Shown one piece after another: positions 53,701 to 57,720 of a stretch of 64,000 nt of DNA. A model generated the notes under the pieces. That model was not told the DNA's origin. It saw only the letters and a list, made by a program, of their open reading frames with translations, and ran no database searches. The translations under genes and the position numbers were made by a program. The stretch is from Zerene cesonia (Eukaryota; Arthropoda; Insecta; Lepidoptera; Pieridae), in the NCBI RefSeq assembly GCF_012273895.1, contig NC_052108.1, positions 3,658,001 to 3,722,000 of the forward strand. Reading direction: 5' to 3'. Every line of letters begins with the position of its first letter. Within the stretch, counting starts at the first letter, position 1.

Positions 53701-54719
53701 GTTGTCAAGTTCGCGGGTAATAGTTGCAACATTGCAAAAACGGAGCATCGCAGCGAGTCATTCACCTTTAAGAAATCGATGTTTACTCCGGCTACGATCG
53801 ATTTAAGATTAAATTAATCTACTAGATCTATTTAAATCGTTGTTTACCCCCTGTTTGTGAAGATAATTGCCTTAAGTCGTGCGCGTCCGGGTAGAAATCT
53901 GATGTCGTGGTTTGTAGGGAAATCTAATTCGATTCGTGGAGACACTAATTGCGCTGCCGAGACTTTGTTTGTAACCATTTGTTGTAGCTGGAAAACGGAT
54001 GGCTGTAGAAAGTAAGTAAGCCGTTTAATGGCGTATTATAAATCCACCAACTTGCGCGCTATCATCCGACAGATAAACGGAGGTCCGTATGGCCGTACCC
54101 CTTTACTTCCCAGTCCTTTCCTTAATATCTCAATTAGTCCTTTCCTTTTCCCGTATTCAGCAAGTGGGCAATTCCTTTGCACAAGCATATAGCTCTGCAA
54201 ACGGTGATGGTCGGCTGATGGTCTGGTTACAATCAGACGACCACCGGACCTTTGACAATTATAACATAACGAAACGTTACCTATGATTTATTTTTATACC
54301 TTCTCGTCATTCTCGATTAATGCTGTCAGGAAGAAAAATGGTCCACTTCTTCATATCCACTCATCGAGGATGTTACATTAAAAATGTAAATTAAGATTAT
54401 ATTAGTATGTATCTCCATAATCAATTGCCATGTCTAACTTTAAAAAGCCGGCACCAAACCTTTCAGTATCTGTTATGTACTTCATTCTTTTAATCACAAA
54501 CAAATTTGTTGAAAGTATAATAAATTATTATTATGTCTGGACAAACAGAGACTTAAATAAATAACGTTGAAACTATAATTCGGTAATTGACGTGACCGGA
54601 CACATGTAACATGTTATATTTATTATGTAAATTTGATGTTTTTTTAATAGTGTAGTTTATATTAATAAAGCTCACCTTTTAGGCACACTAAGCCTCCGTT
54701 GCCGGAACAGGTGTTCCAT
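2492..54719 (-). CDS. pip: pipe-like heparan sulfate 2-O-sulfotransferase (complete, 9 coding exons)
   Basis: Coding exons in order are 54719-54676, 25918-25779, 11770-11682, 11302-11089, 9810-9672, 8213-8057, 3616-3492, 3106-2952 and 2718-2492. They total 1290 nt (429 residues plus TAA), and every junction is GT-AG with matching phase. The protein is a type II membrane protein: a short basic cytosolic tail, a membrane segment at about residues 19-33, a stem, then a sulfotransferase domain from about 135. The 5'-phosphosulfate loop is NRVPKVGSQTF (139-149) and the 3'-phosphate motif is NIVRDPVERVISWYY (219-233). H201 in KHVCY aligns with the catalytic histidine of vertebrate HS2ST. DFETCVLSGDREC and GIGDHRRQTLFFCGHD match the insect Pipe family closely. 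Four N-glycosylation sequons are visible (NNT, NFT, NST, NFT). The family transfers sulfate from PAPS in the Golgi; Drosophila Pipe sulfates eggshell proteins that set the dorsoventral axis. Assignment to Pipe rather than plain Hs2st rests on motif recognition, not a tree. Confidence 0.93.
2760..2803 (-). repeat. SINE family C, 3'-end fragment
   Basis: The complement reads ATCTGCCCCATACCCCACTA followed by GCGGACACGGACTTCACTT, the same 3' end as the full SINE copies at 62380-62592 and 63339-63551. It lies in pipe intron 8, 42 nt upstream of the exon 9 acceptor. Confidence 0.8.
2952..3106 (-). CDS. pip: pipe exon 8
   Basis: This reads PFNTIEALQRAKRVVEQQYA and onward through VVGVLEDMNSTLLAFERYVP to RMYW (304-354). 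It contains the VVGVLE strand conserved in 2-O-sulfotransferases. The acceptor is TTCCAG and the donor is G/GTATAA. Confidence 0.95.
3148..3415 (+). repeat. Retroposon family B copy with a nested insertion
   Basis: This copy occupies most of pipe intron 7. It reads ACACCCCCACAG, is interrupted at 3161-3237, then resumes CCCACAGTAAACCGGCGTG, TTCGTAC, CCCGTTTCCTTTTCCTAACC and GGTGGTGATCGCTTACCATC to CATAAAATAAA. It is truncated at its 5' end compared with the copy at 59215-59535. Confidence 0.8.
3161..3237 (+). repeat. SINE family A 3' fragment inserted in family B
   Basis: TGGATTATGGCCTGAACC, GGAGGCCTGTGTCCCAGCAG and a GATGATAATGATGAT tail match the last 75 nt of the complete SINEs at 17686-18000 and 39006-39310. 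CCCACAG flanks it on both sides (3154-3160 and 3238-3244), as expected for a target-site duplication within the older element. Confidence 0.8.
3492..3616 (-). CDS. pip: pipe exon 7
   Basis: This reads DFETCVLSGDREC, then HEGIGDHRRQTLFFCGHDPQC. The cysteines probably form the conserved disulfides of the HS2ST fold. The acceptor is TTGCAG and the donor GTGAGT, phase 0 in and phase 2 out. Confidence 0.95.
4609..4646. repeat. Perfect 18-bp inverted repeat, 2-nt loop
   Basis: Arms 4609-4626 and 4629-4646 are exact reverse complements (AAAATAATTATTTAACAT). It is AT-rich, in intron 6 of pipe. No function is evident. Confidence 0.85.
4782..4848 (-). repeat. tRNA 3'-half-like retroposed fragment
   Basis: On the minus strand it reads GATACGCAGGTTCGAATCCT then GCCTCGTGATCA, a canonical T arm (GCAGG/TTCGAAT/CCTGC). 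The matching 5' acceptor strand and D arm are absent, so it is not a functional tRNA gene. AACCCTTTAGTTT flanks the unit on both sides (about 4769-4781 and 4849-4861), as a target-site duplication would. Confidence 0.55.
6393..6419. repeat. 10-bp inverted repeat
   Basis: AGCTGTCAAT (6393-6402) and ATTGACAGCT (6410-6419) are exact reverse complements around a 7-nt T-rich spacer. It is too short to infer a role. Confidence 0.7.
7804..7827. repeat. 24-nt perfect palindrome without a spacer
   Basis: CTTTTATTTCTA is followed directly by its reverse complement TAGAAATAAAAG. It lies 230 nt below the exon 6 donor in pipe intron 6. Confidence 0.85.
8057..8213 (-). CDS. pip: pipe exon 6: PAPS 3'-phosphate motif
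   Basis: This reads FGLPSPIYINIVRDPVERVI and onward through WYYYVRAPWYYVERK to PDPAWLRK (210-261). R222 and S230 are in the positions that contact the 3'-phosphate in the sulfotransferase fold. The donor GTGTGT is weaker than at the other exons. Confidence 0.95.
8214..9671 (-). other. pipe intron 5
   Basis: No gene, repeat family or hairpin was recognised. A slightly GC-richer patch at about 8400-8580 (AGCGCGGCAGAAG, CGGCTGCCGCGCTGCAG, CCACGGCGCGTCATTG) stands out from the AT-rich rest and could be regulatory or an old repeat. Confidence 0.5.
9672..9810 (-). CDS. pip: pipe exon 5: catalytic histidine region
   Basis: This reads FHRDTVQRVETIRLAP through YAKHVCYTNFTR (residues 164-209). H201 corresponds to the catalytic base of HS2ST enzymes. 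The exon ends CG before GTAATT, and the Arg codon is completed in exon 6. Confidence 0.94.
9811..11088 (-). other. pipe intron 4
   Basis: Non-coding. It carries the family-D dispersed repeat at 10561-10758; the rest is AT-rich unique-looking sequence. Confidence 0.6.
10561..10758 (+). repeat. Dispersed repeat family D, copy 1
   Basis: It begins TACTAGCTGCGCCCCGCGGT and TTCACCCGCGT, contains CCGTAGGAATATCGG, TTGCCTATATGTTATTCCAG and GCGTGAAAGAGCAACAAACA, and ends CATTTATAATATTAGAAGGAT. It aligns along its length with 31664-31869. This is the kind of non-autonomous or LINE 3'-end repeat common in Lepidoptera; the class is not certain. Confidence 0.8.
11089..11302 (-). CDS. pip: pipe exon 4: start of sulfotransferase domain, PAPS 5' loop
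   Basis: Residues 92-162 include the stem end (PDPWDLNNTARADVE) and the hallmark VLFFNRVPKVGSQTFMELL that binds the 5'-phosphosulfate of PAPS. The acceptor is TTCAG and the donor GTAAGT, leaving one base (phase 1) of a Gly codon. Confidence 0.95.
11303..11681 (-). other. pipe intron 3
   Basis: A short AT-rich intron (379 nt) between exons 3 and 4. Nothing else was recognised. Confidence 0.8.
11682..11770 (-). CDS. pip: pipe exon 3: stem region
   Basis: The frame fixed by both neighbours reads IQTDRTEHAYASAQEYKEAL and onward to NTGV, a charged and probably helical or coiled stem. The acceptor is CATAG and the donor GTAAGT. The two other reading frames of this stretch do not fit the neighbouring phases. 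Confidence 0.88.
14277..14372 (+). repeat. SINE family A, diverged 3' fragment
   Basis: GCACTTGGCCAGCGTGGATT, CACGGGAGGCCCGTGTGCCTG and GAGCTGATTATGATGA correspond to the last 90 nt of the complete SINE A at 17686-18000, with many substitutions. Confidence 0.7.
16080..16200 (+). repeat. Lepidopteran-type repeat (CCGACTTCAAAAAAGGAGG)
   Basis: ACAACCGACTTCAAAAAAGG begins a dispersed repeat known from many lepidopteran genomes. A probable inverted relative lies near 32510-32555 (CTCCACCTTTTTTGAAATTGG). Boundaries are approximate. Confidence 0.5.
16540..16702 (-). repeat. LINE/SINE 3'-end-like repeat
   Basis: It contains the wording typical of lepidopteran repeats on the plus strand: CTTGTTCACGCTTAAACCAT, GATGAAATATGG and TACTTATTACGCGGGCAAAAG with CTAGGCGGG. 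The minus strand reads CCCGCCTAGCTTTTGCCCGC, related to 56440-56600 and 52371-52550. Class uncertain. Confidence 0.5.
17336..17460 (-). repeat. LINE 3'-end-like repeat
   Basis: TATATATAAAACTCTCGTAT, CTCTGAAACGGCTGGAACGA and TTTTTTTTGTGCATATCGGG match, in inverted orientation, the repeat at 50940-51115 (GTCAAGCCGTTTCGGAGGAG, GAGAATTTTATATA). Confidence 0.55.
17686..18000 (+). mobile_element. SINE family A, full-length, with target-site duplication
   Basis: The tRNA-like head has an A box in GTGGCTCAGTGGTGAGAACC and a B box in GGGGTTCGAGACC. It is followed by a body (GGTGAAGGAAAACATCGTGA, GGCATGTCCAAGAA, GCACTTGGCCAGCGTGGTGG) and a GATGATGATG tail. AGATTTCAGAA lies on both sides (17675-17685 and 18001-18011). 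It resembles Metulj-type lepidopteran SINEs, though the name is not confirmed. It depends on LINE machinery for movement. Confidence 0.9.
22741..23014 (-). repeat. Poly(A)-ended retroposon or retropseudogene candidate
   Basis: On the minus strand, a moderately GC-rich stretch (GGCAACCCTCAGAAGCGGGC, GATGATCCGCTTTGTGTATT, GGCAAGTCGGCTAATGAGCA) ends in about a dozen A residues (22744-22755). It lies within an open 104-codon frame (23014-22700) of no recognised family. The A-tail and base composition unlike the surroundings suggest a retroposed copy. The source is unknown to me. Confidence 0.35.
24721..24796. repeat. Two tandem perfect hairpins
   Basis: The first hairpin has 15-bp arms 24721-24735 and 24741-24755 (AAAAAAAACATTTTT, 5-nt loop). 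The second has 14-bp arms 24763-24776 and 24783-24796 (TTTCATTAAAATGC, 6-nt loop). They sit 7 nt apart in pipe intron 2. Confidence 0.85.
25411..25700 (-). repeat. Possible retroposon 3' end
   Basis: On the minus strand the segment runs from TGCCAAACTTAATTC through GTATATGTTGTTTGGAAACC to AATAAAATAAAATAAAA, an A-rich end with polyadenylation-like repeats. It looks like a LINE 3' UTR. No coding frame remains and no second copy is present here, so support is weak. Confidence 0.3.
25779..25918 (-). CDS. pip: pipe exon 2: membrane anchor and stem
   Basis: This encodes TSELIALVAVSCTLFLFLH, a single hydrophobic segment, followed by a hydrophilic stem through NHLTD. The acceptor is TTACAG and the donor GTAAGT, entering in phase 2 and leaving in phase 1. 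This exon sits alone between the two very long introns. Confidence 0.9.
26969..26974 (-). terminator. Polyadenylation signal overlapping the BED/hAT stop codon
   Basis: The gene-strand sequence GAATAAATT contains AATAAA overlapping the TAA stop. A second AATAAA lies about 75 nt downstream (in GAAATAAATAAG). Either would give a very short 3' UTR. Confidence 0.45.
26970..28177 (-). CDS. BED/hAT gene exon 2
   Basis: The acceptor TTTTTCAG/AATTACTA restores the frame (G+AA gives Glu) and opens 401 codons to TAA (26972-26970). It carries the rest of the RNase H-like and hAT C-terminal regions. Confidence 0.8.
26970..29983 (-). CDS. hAT-transposase-derived protein with four BED zinc fingers (likely domesticated)
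   Basis: Exons 29983-28591 and 28177-26970 join at a GT-AG intron of 413 nt and encode 866 residues. Four BED fingers follow the CX2C-X14-HX3C spacing: C26/C29/H44/C48, C116/C119/H134/C138, C195/C198/H213/C217 and C278/C281/H296/C300. Three carry the aromatic WxxF lead (WEHF, WEHF, WQYF) and the second has SEYF. An acidic serine-rich linker (about 310-350) leads to a DUF659/hAT body from about 390, ending in the hAT dimerisation block (RIWWKSFCSHLKISEIAIKL, W795-W796). The first catalytic Asp may survive (D457). The usual second Asp (VTDN) is ITESN (E521), the CxxH motif is CLFG, and the SxxSERxFS block is GYKSKLF. The BED fingers predict DNA binding; transposase activity looks lost. The start at 29983 is chosen because the BED domain follows directly; an in-frame ATG at 30079 is possible. 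Confidence 0.8.
28591..29983 (-). CDS. BED/hAT gene exon 1
   Basis: It encodes residues 1-464 plus one base: all four BED fingers, the acidic linker and the start of the DUF659 region (YWKKAINMLRPDYNIPSALD to LVLICDEIRIDEK). The donor is AAAG/GTAACA, phase 1. Without splicing the frame closes 18 codons later. Confidence 0.8.
29984..30250 (-). promoter_or_regulatory. Upstream region of the BED/hAT gene
   Basis: A CpG-bearing stretch (GTCCGTCACATTCG, CCGATCGAAAGCGTC, TTACACGCGTAAG on the gene strand) that contrasts with the AT-rich intron is a plausible promoter and 5' UTR. No convincing TATA box or initiator was pinned down. Confidence 0.3.
31185..31225. repeat. 14-bp inverted repeat
   Basis: AAATTAACTACAGG (31185-31198) and its exact complement (31212-31225) flank a 13-nt spacer that itself contains GGCCAGTGGCC. 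No function is evident. Confidence 0.8.
31664..31869 (+). repeat. Dispersed repeat family D, copy 2
   Basis: TACTTGCTGCGCTCCGCAGT, TTCCGTAGGAATATCGGGAT, TTGCCTATATGTTATTCCAG and CATTTATAATATTAGTAGGA match the copy at 10561-10758. It also has GCAATCGGTTCAGTAG, lost or altered in the other copy. Confidence 0.8.
32591..32750 (-). repeat. LINE/SINE 3'-end-like repeat
   Basis: The minus strand starts ACTAGCGGCCCCCCCCAGGC, TTCGCCCGTGG and runs through GATTTGAAAAATTCT-type wording (plus strand TGGTCCGATTTGAAAAATTC) to CTTTATAATATTAAGTATAG. This is a pattern widespread in Lepidoptera. Confidence 0.6.
34305..34490 (-). repeat. Retroposon family B, diverged copy
   Basis: GGTCGCCTCATGGTAAACGA, CCCATAAACATTTGCAGAGG, ACTGGATAAGGGACAAGCAAA and ACGGGCCTTCGGCTCCAG align in order with the reverse-oriented copy at 59215-59535. 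Confidence 0.7.
35955..36146 (-). CDS. Unrecognised 63-codon ORF
   Basis: An ATG-to-TAG frame encodes a balanced, charged peptide (MESKSGLFGQYKRIERMNPT to FEHLGPTD), and the DNA is less AT-rich than its surroundings. I recognise no family. It could be a small gene nested in pipe intron 1, a retroposed fragment or chance. No polyadenylation signal or splice context supports it strongly. Confidence 0.2.
   Translation of the reverse strand: MPSSIMESKSGLFGQYKRIERMNPTLSQKVRGCRMVSHMTHCIEKLLRESSYAMKFEHLGPTD
38027..38073. repeat. Perfect 21-bp hairpin with 5-nt loop
   Basis: Arms 38027-38047 (CTACATAGTAGTAAAACGAA, then G) and 38053-38073 are exact complements around TCGCT. An outer pair (AATCTGTAATC upstream, GATTACAGATT downstream) extends it imperfectly. 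It abuts the repeat at 38075-38325. Confidence 0.9.
38075..38325 (-). repeat. LINE-like repeat with CGTCGT-rich edge
   Basis: CGTTTACGTCGTTTTCGTCG, GTCCCTATGTATGCTTAAAT, AAACTAGGCAACGGATTTTC and AAACTACTCCGAATTTAAAG match the repeat at 56440-56600. It is the 'ACTACGCAACGGATTTTGATG' type common in Lepidoptera. Confidence 0.65.
39006..39310 (+). mobile_element. SINE family A, full-length, 14-bp target-site duplication
   Basis: It has a tRNA-like head (AGCAGTGGTGGCTCAGTGGT, GGGGTTCGAGACT), the shared body (GGTGAAGGAAAACATCGTGA, GCATGTCCAAGAATCG) and a GATGATG end. ATATAATAAATTTA flanks it at 38992-39005 and 39311-39324. The low number of differences from the copy at 17686-18000 suggests fairly recent movement. 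Confidence 0.92.
41460..41610 (+). repeat. Retroposon family B fragment
   Basis: TTTTTTACCCTTCCCAATCC, CTTTCCTTATCC, GTGCGGTGGTGATCTCTTAC, CATCAGGCGAATCACCAC and an A-run after TTATATGAAT correspond to the 3' half of family B. Confidence 0.7.
44875..44970. repeat. Two abutting perfect hairpins
   Basis: Hairpin 1 has 21-bp exact arms 44875-44895 and 44904-44924 with an 8-nt loop (GGCATACT). Hairpin 2 has 23-bp exact arms 44921-44943 and 44948-44970 with a 4-nt loop (CATA). They share GTAT (44921-44924). A third small hairpin, GACGG-CTGAT-CCGTC, follows at 44981-44995. The arms are of mixed composition, so simple low-complexity sequence does not explain them. Confidence 0.92.
45230..45370. other. 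CpG-rich patch in pipe intron 1
   Basis: GTACACGCGCGAATGCGCAC, CCACGGCCGACTTGCGCACA and CGCATCCG form an island of CpG in AT-rich DNA. It may be an enhancer, an alternative promoter or the remnant of a repeat. No coding match was recognised. Confidence 0.3.
47756..47893 (+). repeat. Retroposon family B, internally deleted copy
   Basis: The 5' end is present (GTGGGAGTCGAGCACGCTTC, GGCACGAATTGGGCCAGC, CACCAGGGAAGTACCACACC). It runs through GTGTTTCGTATGGTGAGTG and then jumps to the 3' end (GCCGACTATGATATAAAAAAAA), missing about 190 nt of the middle. Confidence 0.8.
50494..50534. repeat. Perfect 18-bp hairpin with 5-nt loop
   Basis: GGTAAGATAAAAAGGTAA (50494-50511) and its exact complement (50517-50534) flank AGATA. 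Purine/pyrimidine-biased arms. No function is evident. Confidence 0.88.
50940..51115 (+). repeat. LINE 3'-end-like repeat
   Basis: ATACTAGCTGCACCCGGCAA, CTCAGACCTACCCAATATGC, ACCAAATTTCAGAGGAATGG, GTCAAGCCGTTTCGGAGGAG and GACACGAGAATTTTATATAC form a full unit of a repeat widespread in Lepidoptera; an inverted relative is at 17336-17460. Confidence 0.7.
52371..52550 (+). repeat. LINE/SINE-like repeat fragment
   Basis: ACTAGCTTTTGCCCTCGGCT, CGTTAAATTCGGAGTAAAAC and GTGTTGCGTAATTTTAAAGA with TCTAAGCATATAGG is the inverted counterpart of 56440-56600 and 38075-38325. Confidence 0.6.
53690..54000. promoter_or_regulatory. Candidate pipe enhancer with forkhead and homeodomain sites
   Basis: A less AT-rich, repeat-free stretch lies 0.7-1.0 kb inside intron 1. 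Four TRTTKRY forkhead-type sites occur in the same orientation: TGTTTAC at 53780-53786 and 53841-53847, TGTTTGT at 53852-53858 and 53966-53972. A 15-nt palindrome AGATTAAATTAATCT (53806-53820) contains paired TAAT-type homeodomain cores. Function is inferred only from motif density and position. Confidence 0.35.
54085..54255 (+). repeat. Retroposon family B, diverged copy
   Basis: TCCGTATGGCCGTACCCCTT, TCCTTTCCTTTTCCCGTATT, GCTCTGCAAACGGTGATGGT and GGTTACAATCAGACGACCAC follow the family-B order seen at 59215-59535, with heavy divergence. Confidence 0.55.
54676..54719 (-). CDS. pip: pipe coding exon 1 (start codon)
   Basis: The ATG (54719-54717) opens MEHLFRQRRLSVPKR, a basic cytosolic tail. 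The exon ends AAA AG before GTGAGC, phase 2, and the split Arg codon is completed by the A that opens exon 2. An ATG about 90 nt upstream opens a five-codon upstream ORF that stops before this start. The preceding base context AACA-ATG suits an insect start. Confidence 0.85.
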
Positions 54720-54900
54720 TGTTACAATTCTTTTGTCTTCTCAGAGCAAATTATAACAAACTTTCACTGTATGATTGTTAGTCCACGTTATTGAACAAGA
54801 TTCATTCAAATATGCGCTGAGAGTGTTCGCGCGCACCGCAAAAAAGTTGTCACTTCACAATTGTCTGTACTTTTTATAAAAATAACAATTTGTCTAGAAA
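54720..54900 (-). promoter_or_regulatory. pipe 5' UTR and possible proximal promoter
   Basis: On the gene strand, TATAAAAAG (54879-54871) lies about 150 nt above the ATG and could be a TATA box. A short upstream ORF of five codons begins in TGAATGAAT (54806 region). The TGAATGAA octamer (54808-54801) equals the Capicua consensus. The true start site is unknown and may instead be at the CpG patch farther up. Confidence 0.3.
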
Positions 54901-55237
54901 TATTACACACTCTGTAAGAAAACGCACATTAATGTTCTGAAATCTGGCTAATTTTGTATGTCCTAAATTAGATCAATTCTATTTTAAAATTAATTATTAG
55001 ATGCGTATCTACTTGAAAATTTTAAAATAATTTTAATTTTTTTTATTTATTCAATAAAACATGAAAAATAATGGCCCAAAAAGGTTCCAAATTGTTTTTA
55101 ATTGTTAACCAATAAGTATTAAAACCGCATCTATGTGCGTAAATATATTTGCTTAAAGATATATTAGACGCCAAATTAACTGAATACAGTTAACAAAAAT
55201 ATTTGAATTCCAATTAAGAAATTTCTATTTATCTACT

Positions 55238-55460
55238 TTATTTATTTTCTTTAATTTCCACTAAAATATAACGATCGCGAATACCCGCGTGCGTATGTGA
55301 CGCGGGTCGCAGCGAGCGTGCGTTCGCCCGACAACCACAGTACAAACTAACGTCTGTCACTTCAGATCTCGCTAAAGCTCGACACTCGACAGAGAAAAGT
55401 TCCATTAGTAACTCGTAGCTTTTACTAGCGAAAGAGCAGCGAAGTTCGATCACACCAAGG
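55238..55460. promoter_or_regulatory. CpG-rich patch upstream of pipe
   Basis: GATCGCGAATACCCGCGTGC, GTGACGCGGGTCGCAGCGAG and CGTTCGCCCGAC make the most CpG-dense stretch between the two genes, 0.5-0.75 kb above the first coding exon. It could hold the transcription start and a non-coding first exon of pipe. No splice donor was convincingly placed. Confidence 0.3.
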
Positions 55461-55714
55461 TATTGCAGGGCAGTGCCAGGACCTATCTTTCACTGCGAAC
55501 GGGTGAAAGCAGAAATTACAAACAATAACTCCTTAATCACTGCAATATTTATGCATTTAAACGACTACTGCTATTTAAAGTCGAAATTTAAATAGTATCT
55601 TCGCAATTTTGGTGTAACAGACTGAATACGCATAGGAAATTTAATACGCATATTAATATTATTATTATTATTTTTAATACAAAATATACTTAATTGTTTC
55701 TCTAATCGTGACAA

Positions 55715-55865
55715 TGTCTAGGGGCCACTGAAAACCAGCGCCGTGTAAGGATTACTGCAGCACGGATTGAGTTGAGTTGGCTTCCCTTTTCCAAGGGCCG
55801 ACCTACCGAGCAAATCTTTTCCTTTTTTTACTATTATGTTTGTCCTTGAAATAAATGTATTTTCT
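55715..55865 (+). repeat. Possible LINE 3' UTR fragment
   Basis: GGGGCCACTGAAAACCAGCG, GAGTTGGCTTCCCTTTTCCA and TTGAAATAAATGTATTTTC are typical wording of lepidopteran LINE 3' ends. There is no second copy in the window. Confidence 0.4.
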
Positions 55866-56439
55866 TCCTTCTTTTCTTTCTTAATCAATATCATCAATAA
55901 TCATCAATCAACACACAATTAAACTTGAACTTTGTTTTGAGTAAATCGATCATTATTTCGATTCAGACTTCAGGTTTAAATCATATAGATTCAAGTGATA
56001 AAAACTTGTCTGTGAATGAATAATATAAGAAATAGAATTTTACAATAAATAAAGCACTGTAAATGTTTAGGTATTAGACAGTGGTAGGTATACTCTTTAG
56101 GAACTTCTTTATGAGCGCACTTACCTTATACTACTTTATAAAAGACATGGCTATAATATATGACATTGTGTTAAGACTTTCCGATGAGGGACTTCTTTTT
56201 TATTTATTTATTTTTCCAGACGTAAAATCGGGAACAGAATGTTACAACTTGTGAGTATTTTAGGTATAACGTTTCTAAGAAATTATTCTATTTATCTATT
56301 TAATATAATGTATAATTATATGTCTATCATACAGAGTTCACTAAGTAGTTACTACACCTGAGCTTCACAGACGCATATTCCAAGAATTATGCATAATCAT
56401 TACTTGTAACATAATTAAGTATGTAGTCCCTGTCCCTAA

Positions 56440-56600
56440 GTCACTATGTATCCTTAAATCTTAAAAACTACGCAACGGCTTTTGATGAGTTCTTTTTAAT
56501 AGAGAGAGTGATTTAAGTGGAAGTTTAATGTATATAATATCATGTATTAAACTACTCCGAATTTAACGCGGGCGAAGCCGCAAGCAAAAGCTAATATAAG
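56440..56600 (-). repeat. LINE/SINE-like repeat
   Basis: AAACTACGCAACGGCTTTTG, ATAGAGAGAGTGATTTAAG, TTAAACTACTCCGAATTTAA and CGCGGGCGAAGCCGCAAGCA match 38075-38325 in order. Confidence 0.65.
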
Positions 56601-57303
56601 CTAATATACGAATAAAACACAAAAGCACAATTTTAATATTTCAAGAGCCTACATCATGGCTACTTAATGAGCGTGAGCGCAAAAAGAGTGGTCACGTCCC
56701 ATTATAATCAAATTATCTTTACACAATATTGTCATGCACCTTAATTACTTCACGGTATTTACTTACATGCATATAAGACACGCAATTCACATGATCACAG
56801 CAGAATCGTGTCACCTGCTTCTCTGTATTAGAATTTAATGGCAAAACACCATATCGCATTGTGCACACGCGATTTTACAAAGAGCGAAGAATTAATCCAT
56901 CAATAAACCGTAAAAAACATTAACGTTTCAAGCGGATCATCGCTGTTATACAGAAAACCGTTCATTGAGCTAGTTTAAGTTCTATTTAATTGGAATTTGT
57001 AAATTTGTTGTTTGTAAGATTTTTTGAATCGAAGCTATTGTGGTTGGAAAAATAGACACCAGAGTTCCTATAGATCCCATAGATCCTATAGACCTACTCC
57101 ATCAATCAATCAAACACCCCCTTTCCATAGGCCAGATATTTAATTGCCATATATTGGAATAGTCCTACATCGCCGCGGATCGCCTGGGATTTATCTCTAT
57201 AGTACAGTCATGGGCAGGCTATGGCTGGTGTCCCACACACATAAAAATTTTCTTAAGTGCCTCTACTACCACGAGATTGAGGGAGCCAGAAGTTTGTATC
57301 TTT

Positions 57304-57575
57304 GCATCATCAGCCCATACATGTTCCCACTGCTGGGACACAGGCCTCTTATTTTATTGGATTTTATTGGCCGCTGGCCAAGTGCGGGTTGGCAGATGTC
57401 GCATGTCGTCGAACTTTTGATTCTTGGACATGCCGGTTTCTCACGATGTTTTCCTTCACCGTTTTAAGCAGTGGTGATGTTATCCACATTTGCAGATAAA
57501 TTGAAAAATCAATTTATTTCCTGCACGCTCGCCCGGTCTCGAGGTCCGAGGTTCTCACCACTGAGCTACCACTGC
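57304..57575 (-). mobile_element. SINE family A, inverted, with target-site duplication
   Basis: This is the reverse complement of the SINE A body: TCAGCCCATACATGTTCCCA, TGTTTTCCTTCACCGTTTTA and GGTTCTCACCACTGAGCTAC. TTGTATCTTT flanks it at 57294-57303 and 57576-57585. About 28 nt near the 3' end (after CAGGCCTC) are replaced by an AT-rich TTATTTTATTGG repeat. The head lacks part of the B-box region. Confidence 0.88.
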
Positions 57576-57649
57576 TTGTATCTTTACTTTTTCCTCAATA
57601 TACTCTTCATCAAACATTTTAAAGTAAGCAATTCATTTGTAGAGACGTA

Positions 57650-57720
57650 AGGCCTCTGGGAATGGGTGGTGGTAGCCCTAACCATCAAGCGACATATGGG
57701 ACTATGACATAAAAAAAAAT
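57650..57720 (+). repeat. Retroposon family B 3' remnant
   Basis: GCCTCTGGGAATGGGTGGTG, GTAGCCCTAACCATCAAGCG and GACTATGACATAAAAAAAAA match the family-B 3' end. Confidence 0.65.

Larger units (their letters stand above)
25919..54675 (-). other. pipe intron 1 (28.8 kb)
   Basis: The intron hosts a complete nested gene (26970-29983). It also holds family-D, B and SINE A repeats, several perfect hairpins (31185-31225, 38027-38073, 44875-44970, 50494-50534) and a GC-richer candidate enhancer near its 5' end (53690-54000). Long AT-rich stretches (about 26000-26900, 35000-37900, 39400-41300, 41700-44800, 45500-47700, 48000-50400, 51200-52300, 52700-53600) hold nothing I recognise. Confidence 0.7.

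Noticed and set aside
57144..57499. Overlapping plus-strand open frames of 107 and 65 codons
   Set aside because: They run through the inverted SINE A copy (57304-57575); no protein similarity was seen.
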